Shown here: positions 7,844 through 15,847 of the stretch, one piece after another | Position numbering within the stretch: the first letter of the stretch is position 1 | Layout of the letters: the number at the start of each line of letters is the position of its first letter | Source of the DNA: Lachnospiraceae bacterium | GTDB taxonomy: Bacteria > Bacillota > Clostridia > Lachnospirales > Lachnospiraceae | Length of the DNA: 64,000 nucleotides | Reading direction: 5' to 3' | Assembly: GCA_028689585.1 (NCBI GenBank) | Contig: JAQVCW010000022.1 | Coordinates: forward strand, 1 to 64,000 | Program-made: the position numbers and the translations under genes | The notes under the pieces: model-generated | Seen by the model: the letters and a program-made list of their open reading frames with translations, nothing else | Databases searched by the model: none | What the model was told of the DNA's origin: nothing

Positions 7844-8611
7844 ATGAATACAATTTTGAAGTTGGAACATATCCAGAAATATTATGGCAATGAGGGGAAT
7901 ATTACCAAAGCCATTAAAGATATCAGCTTTTCTGTCGAAGCCGGAGAATTTCTCGGAATTATGGGTGCGTCCGGTTCTGGAAAGACAACCTTACTCAACT
8001 GTATTTCTACGATTGATACGGTAAGTGCAGGTCATATTTTTTTAGAGGGAGCAGATGTAACAGAAATCAAACCAAAATCCCTTGCCCGCTTTCGCAGGGA
8101 AAACTTAGGCTTTGTATTTCAAGATTTTAATTTATTGGATACCTTGACGATTTCAGAAAATATTGCACTGGCATTAGCAATTAATAAAGTGCCTGCAGGG
8201 AGTGTAGAATCCCGCATTTTGGATATAGCCGGGAAGCTTAATATCCGTGATATTCTAAACAAATACCCCTATCAAGTATCCGGCGGTCAGAAACAGCGTT
8301 GTGCCTGTGCAAGAGCAATTATTAACAATCCCAAGCTCTTATTGGCAGATGAGCCGACAGGAGCATTAGACAGCCATTCCTCACAAATGCTGCTGTCTAC
8401 GATTCAAAGTATCAATGAACAGCTTAGCGCAACAATTCTTATGGTAACCCATGACGCTTTTACCGCCAGTTATGCCAGCTGTATTCTTTTTTTGAAAGAC
8501 GGCGAAATCTTTATGGAACTTCGTAAGGGCAACGACAGCAGAAGTGCTTTTTTTGATAAAATTCTGAATGTCCTTACCATGATTGGAGGGGGACAGAGCC
8601 ATGTATGCTAA
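7844..8611 (+). CDS. bceA: Peptide-antibiotic ABC transporter ATP-binding protein, BceA-like
   Basis: A 255-aa ATPase of the MacB/LolD-like group: Walker A GASGSGKTT, Q loop FVFQDFNLLDTL, signature VSGGQKQR, Walker B LLLADEPTGALD and the switch His in MVTHDA. AAGGAGGTTT precedes the ATG. The 3' end overlaps the permease gene by 11 bp. With the permease it should form the flux sensor and resistance transporter against cell-wall-active peptides such as bacitracin or lantibiotics; the actual ligand cannot be read from sequence. Confidence 0.88.
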   Translation: MNTILKLEHIQKYYGNEGNITKAIKDISFSVEAGEFLGIMGASGSGKTTLLNCISTIDTVSAGHIFLEGADVTEIKPKSLARFRRENLGFVFQDFNLLDTLTISENIALALAINKVPAGSVESRILDIAGKLNIRDILNKYPYQVSGGQKQRCACARAIINNPKLLLADEPTGALDSHSSQMLLSTIQSINEQLSATILMVTHDAFTASYASCILFLKDGEIFMELRKGNDSRSAFFDKILNVLTMIGGGQSHVC

Positions 8612-10808
8612 ACTTGTTTTCAGAAATGCAAAGCGGTCTGTAAAAGACTATTTGGTCTACATTGTCACAATGACAATCTGTGTTACTCTGTTTTATGCGT
8701 TCCTGTCTATTTCCAGCAGCAATTATAACCCGGATATAGGTACCGAGTACGATTTTACTCTGTTAAGCGACGGAATGAAAGTCGCAATCTGCATGATAAC
8801 ATTGCTGTTATTATTTTTGATACGATTTGTTAATCATTATATGCTCCGGCGAAAGCAAAAAGAGTTTGCCGTCCAGTCTATTATGGGAATGGAACAAAAA
8901 ACCATTGGCAGGGTTTTCTTTGCAGAAACACTGATTATGGGAATGTTTTCAATTTTGATTGGTATTATTTTCGGCGTATTCTGCTCTCAATTTATTACTG
9001 CAATGCTCCTTACTGCTTATGGAAAGCCTTATGAAATCTCATGGACATTATTTCCGGATACCGTTTTATTGACAGTGGCGTTTTTTGTATCAAGTTTTTT
9101 TGTGGTAGGAATTTTCAATACCCGTACCATTCAGAAGACAAAAATTATTGATATGCTTTCCGCAGAGAAAGAGAATGAACCCGAACTAAAAAAGAGCCGC
9201 TTCATTTCTGTTGTAGTAGTCCTCTTTGAATTATTTACAGTATGGGGATTGATTACAGGAATACAAAAGGTGTTTTTTTATTATGATACCCGTTTTGCGC
9301 TTCCAGTGCAGCTTATGTTTTGGGGAAATATTCTTTTTCCGCTGCTCACTTTGCTTTGGTCGATATTTCGCATAATCAGAAAGAAAAAAAGGGAATGTTT
9401 TATTGCTGGTTTGCTGATATGTTCTGTATTGAACGCTTTTACAGCAGCCAGCGTTGCAGCATTAACAAATAAATATTATCTGCCTTTAGGTGGTGGAACA
9501 CTCAATCAATATCTGCTTTTTGTTTTGATTGACTTGCTTTTCTTCATTTGTGCCTTAATTTATCTTATCAGTGGTTTGATTGTGGCATGGAAAGAAAAAT
9601 CGCCGGAACACCGATACCGTGAGGAAGCACTTTTCTTTTTGGGACAGATTATCTCAAAGCTGAATACAACCAGTAAGACTATGGTAATCATTTGTATCAC
9701 TTTGGTATTAGCAATTTTCATGTTCGTTGCAGCACCTATTTTGACTGGCTGGTCGTCTGGTTATTTGGATATACGTTCCATGTATGATGTACAAGTATAT
9801 TCAAAGTACAATGATGTGTACGAAGAAAAAAATCTGCCACATGACAGTTACGAAATCATTACTGATTTTCTGGCAGAACACAAAATAGATACCGACTATG
9901 ATTGCACTTTCAATTTATATCTGCCAGCGAAAGAAGATTTTCACAACAGACAAAAATATGATTTCCCGATTGCCGCAATTTCTTTAAGTGATTATAACAC
10001 CATACGGAAAATGCTGGGTTATGAACAGATTTCTCTGGGGAAAGATGAATTTACAACACAATGGAAAGCAATCGCCACCGAGGAAGAACGGGATAACTTT
10101 TTGAAAGAGCATACCAGTATTATGACAGACGCAGGAGAATTAACTCTTTCCGGGCAGTCATATTATGAGGACGCAATCGGAGAAACAGCGTACAATTCCT
10201 ATACAGATATACTCTATGTACTTCCAGACAGTATTTGTGAAAAGTTGCTACCAGTAATAAAAAACCGCTATATCACAACAGCGGAAAACATCTCTTATGA
10301 AAATGCAAGGGAACTGGAAAAACTTTTTACAGAGGAATATCCAGAGCAAGCAGAAAGCGGCGTTATGTATGGAATACGTTTCAGTACATTACAGACGAAC
10401 AGTACAATAGCAAATAATTTTGTTTTGCAGGCTGCAATGCTTTATGGTGCTGTTGTATTGATGATAATATGTCTTACCGTACTTTCTTTGCAACAGCTTT
10501 TAGACGCAGGACAATATAAATATCGTTTCTCTGTACTCCGAAAATTAGGTGCAGAGGAAAAGCATATCAGTAAACTTATCTTGAAACAGTTAAGCGTCTG
10601 GTTCGGGCTGCCAATTATCGTAGCAATCATTGTAGCTGCTGTTGTAATAACTTATTTTATCCAAACTATATCAGCAGAAATTTCAGCCTATATTGGGTTT
10701 GGTGCATTGATGTTACAGATTGGGGCAACAATGGGGATCTTGGTAATCTTGTTGATTTGCTACTTCATAAGCACATGGATTATTTTTAGACGTTCTGTTA
10801 ATTCATAG
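8601..10808 (+). CDS. bceB: Peptide-antibiotic ABC transporter permease, BceB-like (FtsX domain)
   Basis: A 735-aa permease. I chose ATG 8601 (MYAKLVFRNAKRSVKDYLVY), behind GGAGGGGGA. The layout is that of BceB: about ten membrane segments and one large extracellular domain (about residues 390-610, hydrophilic) before the last three helices. FtsX-like segments occur near residues 60-180 and at the C-terminus. The N-terminal FRNAKRS motif is typical. It is the last gene of the Bce-like module, and conjugative-element-like sequence begins right after its stop. Confidence 0.87.
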   Translation: MYAKLVFRNAKRSVKDYLVYIVTMTICVTLFYAFLSISSSNYNPDIGTEYDFTLLSDGMKVAICMITLLLLFLIRFVNHYMLRRKQKEFAVQSIMGMEQKTIGRVFFAETLIMGMFSILIGIIFGVFCSQFITAMLLTAYGKPYEISWTLFPDTVLLTVAFFVSSFFVVGIFNTRTIQKTKIIDMLSAEKENEPELKKSRFISVVVVLFELFTVWGLITGIQKVFFYYDTRFALPVQLMFWGNILFPLLTLLWSIFRIIRKKKRECFIAGLLICSVLNAFTAASVAALTNKYYLPLGGGTLNQYLLFVLIDLLFFICALIYLISGLIVAWKEKSPEHRYREEALFFLGQIISKLNTTSKTMVIICITLVLAIFMFVAAPILTGWSSGYLDIRSMYDVQVYSKYNDVYEEKNLPHDSYEIITDFLAEHKIDTDYDCTFNLYLPAKEDFHNRQKYDFPIAAISLSDYNTIRKMLGYEQISLGKDEFTTQWKAIATEEERDNFLKEHTSIMTDAGELTLSGQSYYEDAIGETAYNSYTDILYVLPDSICEKLLPVIKNRYITTAENISYENARELEKLFTEEYPEQAESGVMYGIRFSTLQTNSTIANNFVLQAAMLYGAVVLMIICLTVLSLQQLLDAGQYKYRFSVLRKLGAEEKHISKLILKQLSVWFGLPIIVAIIVAAVVITYFIQTISAEISAYIGFGALMLQIGATMGILVILLICYFISTWIIFRRSVNS

Positions 10809-10839
10809 TGAGAGCAATTTATAGCAAAACCAGCCGAGC

Positions 10840-11002
10840 CAGACAACGGTCAAGATGAACGGGCTTCGCCCGCCGTTGACAGCCCCGCCCGGTTTCGCTG
10901 GTAGGTAATCAAGGGGCGACAGCAAAGAGTGCTGCCGCCCCTTACCATATTCAGAAAGGGGGAAATCCTATGAACGATTTTGAAGCCTACAAAGAGCATA
11001 TT
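10840..11002 (+). mobile_element. Conjugative-element-like intergenic scrap with start of a lost gene
   Basis: GC-richer than its surroundings. It contains a hairpin (CAACGG ... CCGTTG enclosing CGGGC/GCCCG) and an inverted repeat AAGGGGCG ... CGCCCCTT, then AGAAAGGGGGAAATCCT and ATG 10,971, which opens MNDFEAYKE before the frame runs into foreign sequence near 10,999. This resembles intergenic segments I associate with Tn1549-type integrative elements of gut Clostridia; that association is from memory and unverified. It may mark how the Bce module arrived. Confidence 0.4.
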
Positions 11003-11140
11003 CAGCCGTGCGCAGACAGGACTCTTTGTCCCGGCTGGTGAAAAGGAGCGCATAAAGGAGCTGGAAACCTTTATAGAAAATTTACAGCTCCGCACGCACC
11101 TCTTTGCCAATAGTGTTTCAAATTACACAGGCAAGGTTAA
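10999..11140 (+). pseudogene. Truncated duplicate of the radical SAM copy 2 tail
   Basis: Bases 10,999-11,125 match 5653-5779 with about four mismatches in 127. The match then jumps to 5909-5923 (CACAGGCAAGGTTAA), a deletion of about 129 bp that removes the gene's last codons. It is a non-functional 3' scrap lying 5.3 kb from its source in direct orientation. The Bce module lies between the two copies, so the repeat could reflect duplication at insertion or be a substrate for deletion. Confidence 0.8.
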
Positions 11141-11499
11141 GAATCAGATGCAGTGTTTTTTGAGCAGTTGTCTTTGTTTCCTAAGCTGCCTAAATATTGA
11201 GATCCCCAGTCACACATGGAATTCAGTACGGGAATAATGCTCTTTCCGAATTCTGTTAACCGGTAATCTGTTTTAGGCGGTATTACAGGGTAAATTGTCC
11301 TTTGAATCAGGCCGTCTGCCTCCAGTTCACGTAGCTGCTGTGTCAGCATTTTAGGAGTGGCCTGTGGAAGCAGGCGATGAAGTTCGCTAAAGCGCAGCAC
11401 ATGATCAACCAAATGAAACAGTACCAATGCTTTGTACTTGCCGCCAATTAAATCCAGAGTGGCTTCCACCGGACAGTTAAAGGTACTTGGACATTTCAT
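11137..11499 (-). CDS. HxlR-family transcriptional regulator (second)
   Basis: A 120-aa winged-helix regulator: Cys near the N-terminus (FNCPVEATLDLIGGKYK), recognition region ATPKMLTQQLRELEADG, wing VIPPKTDYRLTEFGKS. The start ATG 11,499 follows GAGGTGATG. It is divergent from a nitroreductase gene, the usual HxlR arrangement for sensing electrophiles and controlling a reductase. It is only moderately similar to the HxlR at 4498. The 3' end abuts the radical SAM scrap. Confidence 0.85.
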   Translation of the reverse strand: MKCPSTFNCPVEATLDLIGGKYKALVLFHLVDHVLRFSELHRLLPQATPKMLTQQLRELEADGLIQRTIYPVIPPKTDYRLTEFGKSIIPVLNSMCDWGSQYLGSLGNKDNCSKNTASDS

Positions 11500-11733
11500 A
11501 TCATCACCTCACTTTACACTATCTTTTTGGGTACTATATTACTTTTTAGTGCGTTCTTGTTAAAAAGATAATTGCTGATATAATAATAGCATAAGCGGAT
11601 GAGAACATCAACCGAAAGCTATAGTATAAACATCTGCCTGAAAAGTGTATTCCTGCGGATTCTTTCATGGGTGCTGCAATATAGTTGTTGGTTGACATAA
11701 CTAAAAACATATACTAAGAAAGGATATAAAATT

Positions 11734-12252
11734 ATGGATTTTATTACAATTGCAAAACAGCGTTTCTCCGTGCGTACCTATACGGATAAGAAGGTGGAGG
11801 CAGAAAAACTGGATAAAATTCTCGAAGCGGCTCATGTGGCACCTACTGCTGCAAACCGCCAGCCGGTTCATCTGATTGCCGTTCAGAGCAAGGAGGGATT
11901 GGAAAAGATTGGCAAGGCCGCAAACATCTACGGCGCTCCTTTGGCAATCATTGTCTGCGCAGATCATGATAAGGCGTGGATACGCCCCTTCGACAAGAAG
12001 CAGACCGGCGACATTGATGCCTCTATTCTGACCGACCACATGATGCTTCAGGCAACGGAGCTTGGTCTGGGAACTGTTTGGGTCTGCTACTTCAAACCTG
12101 ATGTTCTCCGCAAGGAATTTGATCTTCCGACCAATATGGAACCGATCAACATTCTGGTCATCGGCTACTCGGACGAGGGAGAGGCAGACATCAATCGTTT
12201 CGGCCAGCAGCGCATTTCAATGAGCGAGCTGGTTTCCTATGATAAGCTGTAA
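11734..12252 (+). CDS. Nitroreductase-family flavoprotein
   Basis: A 172-aa FMN-dependent nitroreductase. The N-terminal FMN-binding segment is KQRFSVRTYTDKKVE, followed by APTAANRQPVHLI. DIDASILTDHMMLQATELGLGTVWVC is the dimer-interface and flavin region (shorter quote: LGLGTVWVC), and VIGYSDE lies near the end. AAGAAAGGAT precedes the ATG. These enzymes reduce nitroaromatics or quinones with NAD(P)H. It is divergent from an HxlR gene, so inducible expression is likely. Confidence 0.88.
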   Translation: MDFITIAKQRFSVRTYTDKKVEAEKLDKILEAAHVAPTAANRQPVHLIAVQSKEGLEKIGKAANIYGAPLAIIVCADHDKAWIRPFDKKQTGDIDASILTDHMMLQATELGLGTVWVCYFKPDVLRKEFDLPTNMEPINILVIGYSDEGEADINRFGQQRISMSELVSYDKL

Positions 12253-12269
12253 GTAAACACGGAACGCAA

Positions 12270-12541
12270 AAAATTTTAAGCGAAGCAGAAATTGAAATAC
12301 AAGAATTTAAAGAAAACCGCAGGTGGAGATTGTAAAAGATATTCATAAAAAGTTGATTTCAGATTTGCAGGAGCGTCCCACCATAGACGAACTCTCGAAA
12401 GAATATCTGATTAACACGGCATCCATAGCAGAGATTGCAGGTCAGGTTGGGTACGAAAACCAGAGTAAATATGGCACTGCGTTTCGGGACGTTCTAAAGA
12501 TTCCACCGGCAGAGTATCTAAAACAGAATATCAGCGAATAA
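12270..12541 (+). pseudogene. AraC-family regulator remnant
   Basis: EIEIQEFKENR, then in a shifted frame VKDIHKKLISDLQERPTIDE, leads into a helix-turn-helix tail (SIAEIAGQVGYENQSKYGTA, FRDVLKIPPAEYLKQ). In intact AraC/XylS proteins about 35 residues separate LINTA from SIAEIA; here they are joined directly, and the ligand-binding domain is gone. It is therefore a decayed gene with an internal deletion and a frameshift. Confidence 0.65.
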
Positions 12542-12557
12542 TGAGGTAATTCTTAGC

Positions 12558-12659
12558 ATGAACCAAGTTGTTAGACATCTGCCACTTAAAACCACTGTTT
12601 TGCGAGGGTATATTGACCTTTTAGTGACAACGGAAAAGTATCGAACTGATAAAATATAA
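12558..12659 (+). CDS. Possible 33-aa ORF of unknown function
   Basis: ATG 12,558 follows GAGGTAAT at a workable distance and opens a 33-codon frame (MNQVVRHLPLKTTVLRGYID...). I recognise nothing in it. It lies between two gene remnants, so it may be chance or another scrap. Confidence 0.2.
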   Translation: MNQVVRHLPLKTTVLRGYIDLLVTTEKYRTDKI

Positions 12660-12708
12660 TAGACTTAGTTTAGAATCTTGACTTTCCTGCCACCCAACAG
12701 AAAAACCA

Positions 12709-12756
12709 GTGGGCAAGGAAATTTCAATCAATCCTTGCCTGCTGGCTTATTTTTTG
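12709..12756 (+). terminator. Terminator-like hairpin
   Basis: GGCAAGG and CCTTGCC form a stem, followed by TGCTGGCTTATTTTTT. A larger overlapping stem (TTTCCTGCC with GGGCAAGGAAA) lies just upstream. Confidence 0.45.
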
Positions 12757-12985
12757 GATGATACGAAGCGGATGTTCTGTACTGGCAGTCATAGAACGAT
12801 GCATTTTACCGTCGGAAGACTTCAAAGCAAGTAGGGTACAAATTGTACCCCAGTTGGAATTTAATTCTGAATCGCGAGAACGCATTTTTTTAATATACTG
12901 TTTTGGATCATTCCTGTTCTCCTTTGTGCCACACCTTACGGACACCATAATTAAAAAACTCCAGTTCCTCATTCTCAATGTTTAT
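12724..12985 (-). pseudogene. Bro-N/DinD-like antirepressor-type protein remnant
   Basis: One frame ends EELEFFNYGVRKVWHKGEQE, a start typical of Bro-N domain proteins. A second frame continues NRNDPKQYIKKMRSRDSELN and NWGTICTLLALKSSDGK, ending RIIQKIS, as in DinD/phage-antirepressor-like proteins. Segments between them (the usual WYFSIVDV strand) are missing, and the frames differ. It is probably a phage or mobile-element remnant. Confidence 0.55.
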
Positions 12986-13015
12986 ATCATCTACAGATAC
13001 CGGAACCGTTGTATC

Positions 13016-13063
13016 GGAAAGTGCTCCTATACGAGAACAGCCTTCGGCATACGGATGCGCAGC
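13016..13063 (+). repeat. 48-bp dispersed intergenic repeat, copy A
   Basis: 43 of 48 bases match 39,764-39,811. It contains short hairpins (GCCTTCGGC, GCATACGGATGC, GCGC...GCGC). See copy B. Confidence 0.75.
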
Positions 13064-13108
13064 TTCGCGCGCGGAACAAAAGTGTGCTGCTAAAGAAATT
13101 GGTCCGCG

Positions 13109-13127
13109 AAGTGTGCGAAGCACACTT
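13109..13127 (-). terminator. Perfect hairpin at the end of the MarR-MATE operon
   Basis: AAGTGTGC, GAA loop, GCACACTT. No T run follows, so it may stabilise the mRNA end or act as a weak terminator. Confidence 0.35.
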
Positions 13128-13299
13128 ATGTTCCCGATGTGATACGCTGTCTTAGCTCCTGCATCCTTATGTCCGTCTGCGCAATGGTATCGGCACAGTC
13201 CTTAAGCTCATCCGAAAAAGCTTCTCCTTCATTCTTGACGAAGAAATCCTGCAATGCTTCTTTTCGCTCTTCTAATTTAGTTTCATAAAGTGTTTTCAT
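13126..13299 (-). CDS. 57-aa small protein downstream of the MATE gene
   Basis: ATG 13,299 follows AAAGGAATAA and opens a 57-residue frame that begins MKTLYETKLEERKEALQDFF and ends RITSGT. It is charged and probably helical (coiled-coil-like), with no membrane segment. It starts 5 bp after the stop of the MATE gene, so it is the third gene of a MarR-MATE operon. I do not recognise the family. The stop codon lies in an 8-bp hairpin (13,109-13,127, AAGTGTGC/GCACACTT). Confidence 0.6.
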   Translation of the reverse strand: MKTLYETKLEERKEALQDFFVKNEGEAFSDELKDCADTIAQTDIRMQELRQRITSGT

Positions 13300-13303
13300 T
13301 ATT

Positions 13304-14713
13304 TTATTCCTTTTTCTGCTGCTCGCCTTGTGCTGCGGCTGTTATGTTCTTTCCGGATATTCCAGAAAGAGTCTTTTTGAACTGAAAGGTGAAAAGGATA
13401 GCGGTAAAGCTGACCGCCAGAAAATCGGCAACCGGTTCTGCCATGTAAACGGCGGTTGTTTTGTCGGAGGGAAAAATCAGCGGCATGAGATAGATCAGCG
13501 GAATCAACAGGACGAATTTCCGCATAACAGCAACCAAAATGGAGGCCTTTGCATTCCCAAGGGAGGTAAAGGTCATCTGGCAGGCCAGTTGTATGCCAAA
13601 GAGCAGCATACAGGCCATATAGATGCGCAGTGCTGTTTTGCTGAATTCTATCAGCGCCGGATCCGGTGTAAACATGGCGGCGAAGCCCTGCGGGAAAAGC
13701 ATAACCGCCAGCCAGAGCAGCGTGGAGTAACAGAGGCTTGTTTTCAAAAGAAGTTTGAAAGTGGCTTTTACCCGGGCGGCATTTTTTGCCCCGTAATTAT
13801 AGCTCATGATTGGCTGCGCACCCTGTCCGAGTCCCTGCAAAGGCAGCATGGCAAACATCATCACACTTGTTAAAATCGTCATAGCACCGACAGCAACATC
13901 TCCGCCGTATCGGAGCAGGGATGAATTAAAGCAGATGGAAATGATGCTTTCACTTGCCTGCATGATAAACGAAGACAGACCCAGCATAAGGCTTGGCAGG
14001 ATAACTTTTGCTTTCAGCAGTAAATTTTCTTTTCTGATTTTAAGATGCGACTTTTTTCCAAACAGAAAAGCCAGTACCCAGACACAGGACATGGCCTGCG
14101 AGATAATCGTTGCCAGTGCCGCACCGCGGGTGCCCATGTGAAAGCCGAAAATGAAGATAGGATCAAGAATGATATTTGCCACAGCGCCGATCAGCACCGA
14201 CAGCATTCCCGTTTTTGCAAAGCCCTGTGCAGTAATGAAAGCGTTCATTCCTAATGTAATCTGAACGAAGATTGTGCCGATGGCATAGATATTCATGTAG
14301 CTGACGCCATATTCAATCGTGTTTTCACTCGCACCAAACGCCATCAGAAAGTCACGGTTCCAAATAAGAAGTATGGTTGTCAATAATACGGAAATGATGA
14401 TTTGAATGGAAAAGCAGTTCCCAAGCGTTTTTTCTGCCGATTCTATATCGCCTTTCCCCATGTAAATGGAAGCACGCGGAGCGCCGCCGTATCCGACTAA
14501 GGCAGAAAATGCCGTTACAATCATAATCAGCGGCATACAAACACCGACGCCGGTCAGTGCCAGCGAACCCACCTGCGGAATATGTCCGATATAAATCCGG
14601 TCTACAATATTGTAGAGCATATTGATGATCTGTGCCGTTACGGTAGGCAGTGCCATTTTCAGCAGTAATTTTCCAATCGGTTCGGTACCTAATAAATCTT
14701 TTTCCTTGTTCAT
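13304..14713 (-). CDS. MATE-family efflux transporter
   Basis: A 469-aa MATE protein with about 12 hydrophobic segments, beginning KEDLLGTEPIGKLLLKMALP and carrying LPLQGLGQGAQPIMSYNYGA in the second half, a typical MepA-type signature. The start overlaps the upstream MarR stop (ATGA), so the two are translationally coupled and the pump is likely induced by the MarR ligand. Length is normal. Confidence 0.88.
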   Translation of the reverse strand: MNKEKDLLGTEPIGKLLLKMALPTVTAQIINMLYNIVDRIYIGHIPQVGSLALTGVGVCMPLIMIVTAFSALVGYGGAPRASIYMGKGDIESAEKTLGNCFSIQIIISVLLTTILLIWNRDFLMAFGASENTIEYGVSYMNIYAIGTIFVQITLGMNAFITAQGFAKTGMLSVLIGAVANIILDPIFIFGFHMGTRGAALATIISQAMSCVWVLAFLFGKKSHLKIRKENLLLKAKVILPSLMLGLSSFIMQASESIISICFNSSLLRYGGDVAVGAMTILTSVMMFAMLPLQGLGQGAQPIMSYNYGAKNAARVKATFKLLLKTSLCYSTLLWLAVMLFPQGFAAMFTPDPALIEFSKTALRIYMACMLLFGIQLACQMTFTSLGNAKASILVAVMRKFVLLIPLIYLMPLIFPSDKTTAVYMAEPVADFLAVSFTAILFTFQFKKTLSGISGKNITAAAQGEQQKKE

Positions 14714-15159
14714 TGCTTATTCCTCCTATTCATAGCAGCTTTTGCATTTTCCATAATACGATTATGAATTTGATTGAATAATTCCTGTTCTTCTTCGGAT
14801 AATCCGGCAAAAATTTCATCATAAAGGTTTTTCTGTATAATCTCTATGGATTTTGTGATTGTTTGGGCGGCCGGCATCAAAGATAGATGGATTTTTCTTC
14901 GGTCGGCGGCATCCTGTTCTCGCTGAAGAAGTGATTTCTGAATTAGACTTTCTACGGATTGAGATACAATTCCCTTTGACAGCATCCGCAGCTCTGCAAT
15001 GTCGGCGGCAGTATCCTTTTCTGGATTATTATGCAGGAAACTGATAATAGTCGCTTCCGTCAGAGAAAGCTCGTATTCCTCGCAAATATCTTTCAGCATA
15101 TTTTCATGCAGTTTGATCAACCGACGGTTATTCACTAAATAGTCCGTTATTTCTCTCAC
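14710..15159 (-). CDS. MarR-family transcriptional regulator
   Basis: A 149-aa winged-helix protein. The helix-turn-helix is in DIAELRMLSKGIVSQSVESL and the wing in REQDAADRRKIHLSL (the MarR DxRxxx signature). The start is GTG 15,159, behind TTAAGGAGG. Its promoter on the minus strand is TTGACT, 17 bp, TATAAT. It heads an operon with a MATE pump and a 57-aa ORF, a common autoregulated drug-response layout. Confidence 0.86.
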   Translation of the reverse strand: MREITDYLVNNRRLIKLHENMLKDICEEYELSLTEATIISFLHNNPEKDTAADIAELRMLSKGIVSQSVESLIQKSLLQREQDAADRRKIHLSLMPAAQTITKSIEIIQKNLYDEIFAGLSEEEQELFNQIHNRIMENAKAAMNRRNKQ

Positions 15160-15216
15160 GGTAGTAAATCCTCCTTAATTAATTTTGTTTATTTAAAAAC
15201 AGTTTTACAGTGAACT

Positions 15217-15245
15217 ATTATAATCGAAAATTTGATTGCAGTCAA
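15217..15245 (-). promoter_or_regulatory. Promoter of the MarR-MATE operon
   Basis: On the minus strand TTGACT (15,240-15,245), 17 bp, TATAAT (15,217-15,222). Confidence 0.7.
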
Positions 15246-15419
15246 GAATGAACCTCTTATTTTAACGAAGAGGAACAGCTGCGTTTATGGACGTTACACC
15301 CGCATGGAGGAAAGCCGTAATCTAATCATTGCAAATGAGCGGAAATTGAGGTAGTATTTAAGGTATACTATTCTAAAACAAAATAGGAAGTGCGGGGAAG
15401 AGAAAGAGGGGAGCAGTCT

Positions 15420-15803
15420 GTGGTATATGAAGATGAGAAAGATTATATCATGCGCATCATTAAAGAAATGGTGCGGGTATTGATCAGCCTGGCTTTGGGC
15501 AGAAAATATGTTCAGGTGGAGCTGCCAAAGGAGAACAAATATGATATTTCCCGTGATAAAATGTCGAAATGGAAGGATTTAATCGACAGCGGAAATGTGA
15601 ATGAGGCGGAAAATATGCTGTTGGATAATCTGGATTATTCGGATAAAGAGGATCTGGCAGAGGCTGTTTTCTTCTACGAGTATGCCAGCGAAAAGGGTTC
15701 GGACTTTCTGGAGAAATGCAATTATTCAGAGGGAGAGGTGCTGGAGGGCCTGAAACAACTGGCATTGCATTGGGGGTGTGAAAGCGTGCTGGATTTACTG
15801 TAA
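15420..15803 (+). CDS. DUF6483-like cytoplasmic protein
   Basis: About 127 residues from GTG 15,420 (VYEDEKDYIMRIIKEMVRVL), behind AGAGGGGAG; an upstream extension to 15,390 is possible. It is helical and acidic with no membrane segment. It resembles a small Lachnospiraceae family annotated DUF6483. Function is unknown. A candidate promoter is TTGCAA (15,329), 17 bp, TAGTAT (15,352). Confidence 0.6.
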   Translation: MVYEDEKDYIMRIIKEMVRVLISLALGRKYVQVELPKENKYDISRDKMSKWKDLIDSGNVNEAENMLLDNLDYSDKEDLAEAVFFYEYASEKGSDFLEKCNYSEGEVLEGLKQLALHWGCESVLDLL

Positions 15804-15847
15804 CACATTGACAGGATGAACTGATGTTCAAGAAGGAGGAGGTATTT

